This document shows, in pieces, positions 37,050 through 47,420 of a DNA stretch of 64,000 nt. The notes under the pieces were generated by a model. It was given only the letters and a program-made list of their open reading frames with translations, did no database searches and was not told the DNA's origin. This stretch comes from Cryptomeria japonica (taxonomy: Eukaryota; Streptophyta; Pinopsida; Cupressales; Cupressaceae). Both the position numbers and the translations under genes were made by a program. Location: positions 625,825,740 through 625,889,739 of the forward strand of contig NC_081415.1 in assembly GCF_030272615.1 (NCBI RefSeq). The letters are read 5' to 3'. Each line of letters opens with the position of its first letter. Positions within the stretch are counted from its first letter, which is position 1.

Positions 37050-37993
37050 CTTATCTTGTCCATCTACTAGGATCCTTACTCTATTATACAAACAGGTCTT
37101 CAAGCTTCTGTGCTCGGTAATCACTATGTAGCATCCATGTGCTTACACTTGCCCGCATACATTGTTTATCAATAGTTCCTTATTTATAAACAGTTTGTTA
37201 ACCGCTTAATCTCTTTGATCACATTTCCCATGATCAATCATAGCCATCAGATCTTCATTCTTGACCAGGTTCAATGTATCCTTTGATCGGAAAACATTTT
37301 ACCTCGCCTTGGAATTTGCATACATTTCTTGGAACTTGTGCTAGGGTATTGTGGTTCAATCTGAGCTGTAGATCTTCCTGCCGATCTTCCATTGCCATAG
37401 ATCCTTAAAAAACTTCATACACATTGTATCAATCATTTAATCATAACCATCTCATTAGCTTCCATCATTAAATAATGCATGTATACATCTAGTGCATTCT
37501 GTTATTACTTGGTTCCAACTTGGTAAATACTAAACTTCACTCGGTAGACATTCCGCCTTCATTAACCAATAGCGATAACCTTAGGGTTTACTAACTAGGT
37601 TCCTTAAGGTTTACCGACTAGGTTCCTTGCTCGGTAACATAGTATAGTATTGACCTTACAAACAATAGCATATGTAGGATATCAAAACTATCTAAACAAC
37701 ATGATCTCATCATTGTCTATCTCAGTAATAGTTGCCCATTGAATAACTTATTGCTCCCCTTATCACATTCTTTCTGTCTCTTTTATCGACATCTTAATTC
37801 TCTTCAAAACATACTTCTTAAGATATGGCAACATCATACTAAATCAGAAAATCAATTTCTTGACATCAATGACAAAATAATATAGTGAAGATAGTAAACA
37901 TCCTTAATCAGTTATATCCATAATTATCAACAACCTTCTCAATATCCTAATTGAAATGCCAACAATCTCTTATTGTCTGTTATAATGCCAACA
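37050..37993 (-). repeat. 5' LTR of E1, outer part
   Basis: Resumes at the second CTTAT and ends at the LTR tip (TGTTGGCATTATAACAG on the minus strand, 37993). It contains a 23-bp duplication (37581-37603 and 37604-37626) that the E1 3' LTR lacks. At 37994 it meets inverted G sequence. Confidence 0.9.
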
Positions 37994-39046
37994 ATCTCTT
38001 TCTCTAAATATTGATGAAGAAATGAGTAAAAGTGTAATTAATGATGGAAATACAACTCCTAATGATTTTGATAGTGATTATGAATATGTTGATGTGGACA
38101 AGCATTTATCAACTGAGTTTTCACAAACCCTAATCCTAGCTCCTAGAATTGAACAAAGTGACTTATCACATGAGCATAGTCCTTGTTTATATCTTGTGAT
38201 AGCGACATTGATTTTTCTCAATGTCTCTCCTCTGGCATGTTTCTCACCTTCCCAAAATAGTGATCAGCAAGATCAAGAGGTGGATGTCGTGCTAGATTAG
38301 CAATATTAGCACTGTAGATTTTCTCTCTCTCCTTTATTCTCTTTTGTGACCATTTTTCTATGTGTATCCCTGTTCTTCTATTTTTCCCTCAATGTCTACT
38401 TCAGGATGATGCAAATCAATGAGATCTCTTTTGGTCTCTTTCATGTTAAATTGAAAGACATCCTCTCTTCCCTTTCTTCTAAGGTAGTGTCCTTTCTTTG
38501 GGGAATGACGATTATTATATGCACATATACATATATGATATACATGAGTTATCATACATCATACTAACCCCGAGGAAAGTGAAATTGCTTCATGTTTTAT
38601 GTGCATTATCCTTGGGTTTATTTCTCACTTGGGGGCTAAAATCCTTGTGATAACATGCTCCCTCTCTTCTCTCTCTCTTGGGTGTATCCTACCTTAAAGC
38701 AATCACTCTCGATAAGGCATGCACAATCGCTTTAATGTGGGGGCATACACTCCACTCATATTTTCCTTTTTGATACTTAGAATTATTTAGTGAACTTGGC
38801 TTTCATTCATAATTTTGGTATCTTTTTTGGGACTCATAGTGAGGGGAACCTTGCTACTTGCAATCATAGTTTTCCCTTATTGATCTTCCCTTTTACTTTT
38901 TCAATAGATGTCGTAAGATCCTTAGTCCATTGGGAGCTTGGTGCATCTTGCCTGCTTGATGTGGTAGAAGTCTTTCAATCTTGTTTCCTTGTACTTTATT
39001 GACAATATTGGCGTACGCTCATACTCCTGCTAAAGTAGGGGCTAAA
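37994..39046 (+). pseudogene. 3' interior of G, inverted relative to the rest of G
   Basis: Starts with 90 bases (37996-38085) that repeat 47421-47510 with two differences, encoding LDEEMSKSVINDGN-like sequence. It then runs on past the point where the other copy stops (DFDSDYEYVDVDKHLSTEF) to a stop at about 38300. The remainder (38300-39031) is non-coding and leads to the PPT. This is the part of G missing from its left end, lying on the + strand. The coding part is the tail of the gag-protease ORF; it shows no conserved domain. Confidence 0.8.
39032..39046 (+). other. Polypurine tract of G (inverted piece)
   Basis: AAAGTAGGGGCTAAA directly before the LTR start TGTAGCACC. It resembles the D tract in form (purines, GGGGC, AAA). 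Confidence 0.75.
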
Positions 39047-39900
39047 TGTAGCACCATAAAATTGTGACACTTGCAATTTTTGACCGCATTAGGGTCCTCA
39101 CACATGCGAATCAAATCCCTAAGCCTGATAGAAGACCAAAGACTTGCTCGGCACCTGAAAGTCGCATCTTTCTTGCCCTCCGCACTGTCGGAACTACATC
39201 TTGTCTTGGAAAAAAGGGTAGGAGAGGGGTGGATGCCCTTGTCTCTCCTAGGATAGGGGTGTGGTGCCCCTTTCCCTGCCCCATTTTGGGGCAAGACACG
39301 TTTCAATTATGCTTTGGAGGTTATGCATTGAGCGGGAAAACTCCCCCAGTGTCAGCCTATGACAGAAAATAAGTCAGTAAGCCCTAATTGACAAGTATGT
39401 AAGTTGCATTTCCCCTTCCATTTTGGAATAACAAAGATACATGAGATCACGCATTCAAGCATTCAAAGCCATTCAAGCATTTTGTTCTAGCATTAAGCAT
39501 TCTCAAGTCTCCTTTCAAGGCTAGGTCTTGCATTCAAGTCAAAGATTCAACCATTGAAGAGGAGATTCATTCCAACATTCAACTTCATACAAGAAATTCT
39601 ATCAACATTTCTATCACAACCTCCCTTGAGGTGAATTACATTTCAGTCTTTCATTTACATTTACTTGCAAGTACTTGCTTTCATCATTTGGTTAATTCCA
39701 AAACTAGGGTTTGACCTGAAGGCAAACCCCCAATCCTAACCCCTTTTCCTCTCTTTTCTGTGTGTAGGTTGTAGGTGCATAGCTATACTTTCAGATTTGG
39801 ACTCCACTTGCAAAGGTAGAAAAACCCTTTTTGTTTCACAGATTTTTGGGAAGACTGTGTACACTCCCGCCATAGTCCGGCTAACTTTTTCTCAAATTCG
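39047..39900 (+). repeat. 3' LTR of G, first part (inverted piece)
   Basis: Starts TGTAGCACCATAAAATTGTG, matching the minus-strand start of the 5' LTR (TGTAGCGTCATAAAATTGCG at 52045). It is about 120 bp longer than the matching stretch of the 5' LTR because that copy lacks a segment around the CCCCATTTTGGGG word. It stops at TTTCTCAAATTCG (39900); the continuation is at 22560. Confidence 0.9.
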
Positions 39901-39906
39901 TTATCA

Positions 39907-41389
39907 ATTATAACAGACAATAAGAGATTGTTGGCATTTCAATTAGGATATTGAGAAGGTTGTTGATAATTATGGATATAACTGATTAAGGATGTTTACT
40001 ATCTTCACAATATTATTTTGTCATTGATGTCAAGAAATTGATTTTCTGATTTAGTATGATGTTGCCCTATCTTAAGAAGTATGTTTTGAAGATAATTAAG
40101 ATGTCGGTAAAAGACAGAAAGAATGTGATGAATAAGGGGAGGAATAAGTTATTCAATGGGAAACTATTACCGAGTTAGACAATGATGAGATCATGTTGTT
40201 TAGATTGTTTTGATATACTACATATGCTATTGTTTGTAAGGGTAATACTATACTATGTTACCGAGCAAGGAACCTAGTCGGTAAACCCTAAGGTTACCGC
40301 TATCGGTTAATGAAGGCAGAATGTCTACCGAGTGAAGTTTAATATTTATCGAGTTGCAACTGAGTAATAACAAAATGCATTGGATGTATACATGCGTTAT
40401 TTAATGATAGAAGCTGATGAGCTAGTTATGATTAAATGATTGATACAACATGTATGAAGTTTGTTAAGGATCTATGGCAATGGAAGATCGACAGGAAGAT
40501 CTACAGCTTAGATTGAACTGCAATACCCTAGCACAAGTTTCAAGAAATGTATGCAAGTTCCAAAGTGAGGTAAAACATTTTTCGATCAAAGGATACATTG
40601 AACCTGGTCAAGGTTGAAGATGTGATGGCTATGATTGATCATGGGAAATGTGATCAAAGAGATTAAGCGATTAGCAAATTGTTTATGAATAAGGAACTGT
40701 TGATAAACAATGTATGTGGGCAAGTGTAAGCACAGGGATGCTACATAGCGATTACCGAGCACAGAAGCTTGAAGACCGGTTTGAATAATAGAGTAAGGAG
40801 CCCAACAGAGGGACAAGATAAGTCCTATGACTAGATTGTATTGAGCAAATAAGAATCTGCTTTAGCATTTTAGATGCAAAGTTGCAGACATATTCATTAC
40901 TATTATTTATGTGTAAGTGACAGAAAATGTCTTAATCGAGTGGACTTAATAGTCTTATTTGTAAATCCTCTAGCAAGGTGACATTCTGATTGAGTGTTTG
41001 AAACCCTTTAACAAGGTCACCTCTAACAAGGTGAAGATCCTAATAGATCTGAGGGAAATCCCTTAACCGGGTCACATCTAGCAATGTGTTTGTAATTTTT
41101 AACAGGATTTGCTTTTAACCGAGCATACTCTAGAAGAGTATATTTCTTAGTGGGTCCAAAATCCCACAGTGGTTTTTCCCTGTTTGGGTTTCCATGTTAA
41201 ATCTGGTGTTATGAGTGTTGTTATGATTATGTGTTCTTAAGTTTGCATGTTTTATAGTTTTGGTTACATTAGCTGTTAAAGTTACCGAGGTTGGATCTAT
41301 TGAATATATTGAAGATTAAGTTTATATGATTCACCCCCCCCCCCCCCTCCCCCCTCTCATCTTATTAACAATTGGCATCAGAGTTATCA
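39907..41389 (+). repeat. 5' LTR of E3
   Basis: Homologous from ATTATAACAGACAATAAG onward to AGAGTTATCA before the primer site. It has a long C run near 41333-41355 and a single copy of the 23-bp CCTAGTCGGTAAACCCTAAGG word near 40270, like the E1 3' LTR and unlike its own 3' LTR. Confidence 0.9.
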
Positions 41390-41408
41390 ATTGGTACCAG
41401 AGCTTTGG
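41390..41408 (+). other. Primer binding site of E3
   Basis: ATTGGTACCAGAGCTTTGG; one mismatch to TGGTATCAGAGC (initiator Met tRNA). Confidence 0.85.
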
Positions 41409-41454
41409 ACTCTAGAAGAAAAGTTGAAAGGTACTTGAGGTAATAGATCCAAAG

Positions 41455-44400
41455 ATGTATAAGATGGTTGCACCGAAGCTGAATATGTCAAGTTTCTCTA
41501 CATGGCAGAAAATGATGAAGTTGCACCTATTAGGAATTGGAGAATATGTTGTATATTATCTGGAGAATGATTTCATTACACCTAGCACCTATCCATTGAC
41601 AATGGAAGAGATAAAGGCAAAGCAAGAACATATTCAAGCAATGATTGAAATAACATCTTCATTGGCCGACTCACAGATTAATGATCTAGAAGCCTGCAAT
41701 GATGCCAAGGCAATGTGGGACAAGTTCATATCTGTGTATGCTGGTGATGAACATGTTCAAAGAGAAAAAGTGGACAGTCTAAGAGGACAACTTGAATCTA
41801 TGAAAATGAATGAAGGTGAGAACATAACCCAGTACAGTACAAGGTTAAAGGAGATTGTCAATCAAATCAAAGGAGTAGGAGGAACCATTGAAGAGAAGGA
41901 TGTCACAAGTCAGCTATTAAGAACCCTTCTACCTGCTTATGCAATCCGAGTCTCTGCAATCAATGAATTGAGGTCTATACCCAATATGCCAATTTCTTTG
42001 GATGCTACTATTGGTAGGCTACATGCATTTGAGTTAAGTAACTTTGATAACAGTGGGTCTTCGGTAAATAAAATTGAGTCTGCATTTATTTCTTTTCATA
42101 TTGATGGATCTGATGATTACAATGATAGAAAGTATAAGTACTCTGAAGGCAATCATAGTGGAGCAAGTGAAAGATTTTGCAAAAACATGGAGGAGGTACA
42201 CAAACTTTATGAAGAAATCAGAAATCAAGAAGAGTTTGAAGCACTATTAGCCAGAAGGCTACCGAGAGGAAAAGGTAAGTATAAAGGAAAGTTGCCTTTG
42301 AAATGTTTTAACTGTGATAGAATAGGACAAATGGCTTCTAATTGTCCTAACAAAGAATCCAATGAAAAGAGAGATTACCAAGATGACAAACAGAAAGATA
42401 ATCATTACAGAGGACATCGAGACTTCAGAAGAAGAGATAAAAAGACATGTCTAATAGCTGATGAGGAATCTAATGATGATAAATCAGATGAAACTGATAT
42501 AGAGGAAGTTGGTTATGTGGCTATCAAAGATGGATCAAATGAAGAAAGGTATGAAGAAAAATCTTTAATATCTCACATAAATACTAATGATTCTTGGATC
42601 ATAGATAGTGGATGCTCACATCACATGATAGGTGATAAACACAAGTTTGTTATGTTAGAAGATTATGATGGAGGTTATGTAAGATTTGGTAATGATGCAC
42701 CATGTCCAGTGAAAGGTAAAGGATCTATAACACTTCTTGACAATGCTAAATGTAATGATGTTTATTGGGTTGAAGGTTTGAAATACAATTTGTTGAGTGT
42801 AGCACAACTAAAAAATACAGGATACCGAATAGAGTTTCAAAAAGGAATTGTCAAAGTTCATGACAAGCATGGAAAGTTAGCAGCTACCAGAACACAAACA
42901 AAAGGTAACACATTTCACCTTGACTCAACTCAGAATAAGTGTCTATATGCAAAGATAGATGATACCTGGTTATGGCATAAAAGGTTTTGTCATGTAAATT
43001 TTGATAATCTGATCAAAATAAGAAAGAAGCATCGAGTAAGAGGTCTACCGAGTCTTGAGAAACCTGAGAATGCTATATGTTGAGGATGCCAGATGGGTAA
43101 GATGACAAGATCAAGCTTTACACGTAAGTCCTACACTTCTAAGGGAATTTTAGATCCTATGCATACTGATCTTTGTGGTCCTATGAAAGTTTAGAGTTAT
43201 TATGGTGATAAGTATTTCATATTATTTGTGGATGATTACTCAAGAATGCTGTCACTAATGTTTTTGAAAGAAAAATCATAAGCTTTTCAAATGTTTAAAT
43301 GGTACAAGGCAAGAGTTGAAAATGAAACAGGAAGACAACTGAAATGTCTTAGATCTGATAGAAGAGGTGAGTTTACTTCTGATGAATTTAACTTATACCA
43401 CAATGATCATGGTATAAAGAGGCAAGTATCTGCACCAAGAACACCCCAACAAAATGGGATAGCCAAGAGAAGAAACAAATCAATTGTGGATTGTGCAAGA
43501 TCCTTGATGATTGAAAAGAGGTACCTCAAACATTTTGGAGGGAAGCAATCAGCACTGCAGTTTACACCCTAAACCGAGTACAACTGAAGAAAGAAACTTT
43601 GAAGACACCATATGAAATCTGGTATGACAAGAAACCTAATGTAAGTTATTTTAAAATCTTTGGAAGTAGATGCTATGTTCACAAATATGACAGAAATGGT
43701 AAGTTTGATCAGAAAAGTGAAGAAGGAACATTTCTTGGTTATTCTTCTAGAAGCAAAGCATTTAAATGTCTGATCAAATCATCTAACAAAATAGTAGAAA
43801 GTGCAAATGTGAAAATTGATGAATTTGCAGAAAGAAATAATGAAGGAAACTCCAAAGAACTAGAAGATTATGAAGGATTTGTATATGTTCAACCGAGAAG
43901 TCCTACCGAGAAAACTATTGAAGGAAATGAAGAGAATATCCAGTTATCGAGTGATGAAGAAGATCATACAGAATCTACTGAGCCTATATTAGCCAAGTAT
44001 GTCAAAAGAAATCATGCATCAAGTTAGATTATAGGAGATAAGAATGATCCAGTGATAACAAGGAATAAACTGAGACAGAACACATGTCTGATATCTGAAT
44101 TTGAACCAAGGATAGTGAAAGAGGCATTTAACAGTGAAGATTGGATAAATGCTATGACAGAAGAGATTGATCAAATGAAGAAGAATGACACATGGACACT
44201 GGTCCTAAGACCAAAGGACAAAAATGTAATCGGTACAAAGTGGATTTTCATAAACAAGCTAAATGAAAAAGGTGAGGTCATTCAAAATAAAGCAAGACTC
44301 ATTTGCAAAGTTTATGCTCAAGAAGAGGGAATTGATTATGGTGACACTTTTACACATGTGGCAAGACTTGAAGGAGTAAGAACATTGTTGGCATACGCTG

Positions 44401-45583
44401 CTTACAAGAATTTCAAAGTATATCAAATAAATGTCAAATCTACATTTCTAAATGGTATATTAGAAGAAGAAGTTTTTATTGAACAACCTAAAGGATTTGT
44501 TGAAGGAGAGAATAAAGATCAGGTATGTAAACTGAACAAAGCTTTATATGGTCTAAAACAAGCACCTAGAGCATGGTATGAAAGATTGCACTCTTATTTA
44601 ATCAAGATTGGTTTTATAAGGACAAGTGAAAATAGAAATATGTACATGAAGAATGATGAAAATGGAATATTGATCTCAGCCATATTTGTTGATGATATTA
44701 TCTTTTGTGGAAATAACTCTTTATGCAAGAACTTTGGAAATGAAATAAGCAAAGAATTTGAGATGTCATTAATTGGTGAGATAAAGTATAATATAGGTCT
44801 ACATATACTGCAAATGAAAGATGAAATTTTCATTACTCAATCCAAGTACATAAAGGAAATCTTGAAGAAATTTGGAATGGAGGATTCAAAATCAGTAAGT
44901 ACTCCTATGACTACCAACTGTAAACTATCAAAGAATGATGAATCTGCATCTGTTGATGAGACACTTTATCGATCTATGATTGGAAAGTTGGAATATGTTG
45001 TTCATAGTAGGCCAGATATTGCACATGCAATAGGTATAGTTGAAAGATTTTCTATAGATCCCAAGGAAACACACATGATAGCAATCAAGAGAATTTTTAG
45101 ATGCTTGAAAGGCACTGAGGATTATGTCTTAGTATATCACAAAGGAAATGACTTTGATTTAAAATTTTATACTGATGCTGATTGGGCAAGAAACATAGAT
45201 GACTAGGAAAAGCACAAGTGGTGGAGCTTTCTTTTTAGGAGAAAGACTAGTGAGTTGGCTTAGCAAGAAACAAGGATGTATTTCACAGTCAACAGCAGAA
45301 GCTAAATATGTTGTTGCAACATTGAATTGTACCAGTAACTATATCTTGTGATAATACTAGTGCCATTAACATTTCAAAGAATCCTGTTATGCACTCTAAG
45401 ACAAAGCACATCTCTATCAAATATCATTATCTTAGAGAAGAAGTTCAAGAGAAGAAAGTGGTGTTGGAGTATGTTAGCTCAAAGGAACAAATAGCAGATA
45501 TTTTCACCAAGCCACTGCCAAGGGACACTTTTGAGTATCTCAGAAGTAAGTTAGGGGTCCCACCCCTATCTTCTACTCACTGA
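41455..45583 (+). pseudogene. Copia gag-pol polyprotein of E3
   Basis: Start at 41455 (MYKMVAPKLNMSSF). Gag, zinc knuckle CFNCDRIGQMASNC (the His replaced by Gln), protease WIIDSGCSHHMIGD and GAG-pre-integrase WLWHKRFCHVNF are open to a TGA at 43081-43083 (Arg in E1). Integrase follows with stops near 43193 and 43279, core LRSDRRGEFTS and SAPRTPQQNG, and a frameshift near 43517. The linker and RT resume at 43599 (FLGYSSRSKAF, FVDDIIFCGN), with a stop at 44026. A frameshift lies near 45203 before RKSTSGG. A deletion of roughly 60 bases in RNase H removes the segment matching E1 NIAWIKQLLEGINEKV. It ends PPLSSTH. Inactive. Fewer stops in gag than E1, but more frame damage. Confidence 0.92.
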
Positions 45584-45900
45584 CCGAGTTCGGTGAATGC
45601 ATCAATTTGATGACTCTAAAGAATACCTTTTATGAGTTGATGCTGATTTACACACTTTAGGATGTTTTCTAAAGGTGTGCAGGAAACAAAAATAGGGAAC
45701 AAGAATTGAAGATAAAATGCTCTAACTAAGATTGAGTTGATACTGAACAACAAAGGAATTACTTCACACAGTCAGAAATTATGTATTAGTTTTCTTTTGG
45801 CATTGTTGTCAAAGGGGGAGAAGACTAATGTATGGGGGAGAGCATTTCAGCAATCTGAATTTGAATCTCTTAGGTCAAATCAATTGTTTTTGCCATCAAT

Positions 45901-45915
45901 GCCAAAGGGGGAGAT
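45901..45915 (+). other. Polypurine tract of E3
   Basis: GCCAAAGGGGGAGAT before TGTTGGC at 45916. A similar AAAGGGGGAGAA word lies upstream near 45812. Confidence 0.9.
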
Positions 45916-47420
45916 TGTTGGCATTATAATAGACAATAAGAGATTATTGGCATTTCAATTAGGATATTGAGAAGGTTGTTGATAATTATGGATATAACTG
46001 ATTAAGGATGTTTACTGTCTTCACAATATTCTTTTGTCATTGATGTCAAGAAATTGATTTTCTGATTTAGTATGATGTTACCATATCTTAAGAAGTATGT
46101 TTTGAAGAGAATTAAGATGTCGGTAAAAGACACAGAAAGAATGTGATGAATAAGGAGAGGAATAAGTTATTCAATGGGAAACTATTACCAAGTTAGACAA
46201 TGATGAGATCATGTTGTTTAGATTGTTTTTATATCCTACATATGCTATTGTTTGTAAGGGTAATACTATACTATGTTACCGACCAACGAACCTAGTCGGT
46301 AAACCTTAAGAAACCTAGTCGGTAAACCCTAAGGTTATCGCTATCGGTTAATGAAGATGGAATGTCTACCAAGTGAAGTTTAGTAATTACCGAGATGCAA
46401 CCAAGTAATAACAGAATGCATTGGATGTATACATGCATTATTTAATGATGGAAGCTGATGAGTTGGTTATGATTAAATGATTGATACAACATGTATGAAG
46501 TTTGTTAAGGATCTATGGCAATGGAAGATCGGCAGGAAGATATATAGCTCAGATTGAACCACAATACCCTAGCACAAGTTCCAGAAATGTATGAAAGTTC
46601 CAAGGTGAGGTAAAAAATTTTCCGATCGAAGGATACATTGAACCTGGTCAAGATTGAAGATCTGATGGCTATGATTGATCATGGGAAATGTGATCAAAGA
46701 GATTAAGCAGTTAGCAAATTGTTTATTAATAAGGAACTATTGATAAACAATGTATGTGGGCAAGTGTAAGCACATGGATGCTACATAGTGATTTCCAAGC
46801 ACAAAAGCTTGAAGACGTGTTTGAATAATAGAGTAAGGAGCCCAGCAGAGGGACATGATAAGTCCTATGACTAGATTGTATTGAGAAAATAAGATTCTGC
46901 TTTAGCATTTTAGATGCAAATTTGCAGACATATTCATTACTATGATTTATTTGTAAGTGACAGAAAATCTCTTAACTGAGTGGACTTAACAATGTTATTT
47001 GTAAATCCTCTAGCAAGGTGACATTCTGATTGAGTGTTTGAAACCCTTTAACAAGGTCACCTCTAACAAGGTGAAGATCCTAATAGATCTGAGGGAAATC
47101 CCTTAATCGGGTCACATCTAGTAATGTGTTTGTAATATTTAACAGGATTTGCTTTTAACTGAGCATACTCTAGAAGAGTATATTTGTTAGTGTGTCCGAA
47201 ATCCCATAGTGGTTTTTCCCTATTTGGGTTTCCATGATAAATCTAGTGTTATGAGTGTTGTTATGATTATGTGTTCTTAAGTTTGCATCTTTTATAGCTT
47301 TGGTTACATAAATCAGTTAAAGCAACCGAGGTTGAATCTGTTGAATATATTGAAGATTAAGTTTGTATGACTCACCCCCCCCTCCTCTCATCTTATTAAC
47401 AATTGGCATCAAAGTTATCA
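45916..47420 (+). repeat. 3' LTR of E3
   Basis: 1505 bp with complete ends TGTTGGCATTATAATAG and AAAGTTATCA. It carries the 23-bp duplication (46287-46309 and 46310-46332) that is also in the E1 5' LTR. Confidence 0.9.

Larger units (their letters stand above)
22561..37993 (-). mobile_element. Copia element E1 (carries H in its 5' LTR)
   Basis: Full-length minus-strand copia element: 3' LTR 22561-24031, PPT, gag-pol 24374-28560, primer site, 5' LTR 28625-29184 plus 37050-37993. Its left and right flanks do not match as a target duplication. The left flank is G LTR and the right flank is the inverted G interior. Together with the LTR comparison this suggests E1 is a recombinant of two insertions (see findings). 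It is closely related to E3, with most residues identical in shared pol segments. Confidence 0.9.
39901..47420 (+). mobile_element. Copia element E3
   Basis: Plus-strand sister of E1: 5' LTR 39907-41389, primer site, gag-pol 41455-45583, PPT, 3' LTR 45916-47420. The 5' LTR lacks its first eight or nine bases (TGTTGGC...). In their place is TTATCA, the word that normally ends the LTR. The right end, TTATCA, is complete and meets G at 47421. No 5-bp target duplication is found at the two present flanks. Confidence 0.9.

Noticed and set aside
39019-39372. Overlapping short frames on both strands near 39.0-39.4 kb
   Set aside because: They fall inside the G LTR, which is more GC-rich and therefore has fewer stops by chance.
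45737-45970. Open frame between RNase H and the 3' LTR of E3 as a possible ORF3
   Set aside because: It is 77 codons, runs over the PPT into the LTR, and has no similarity to the ORF3 of A or F.
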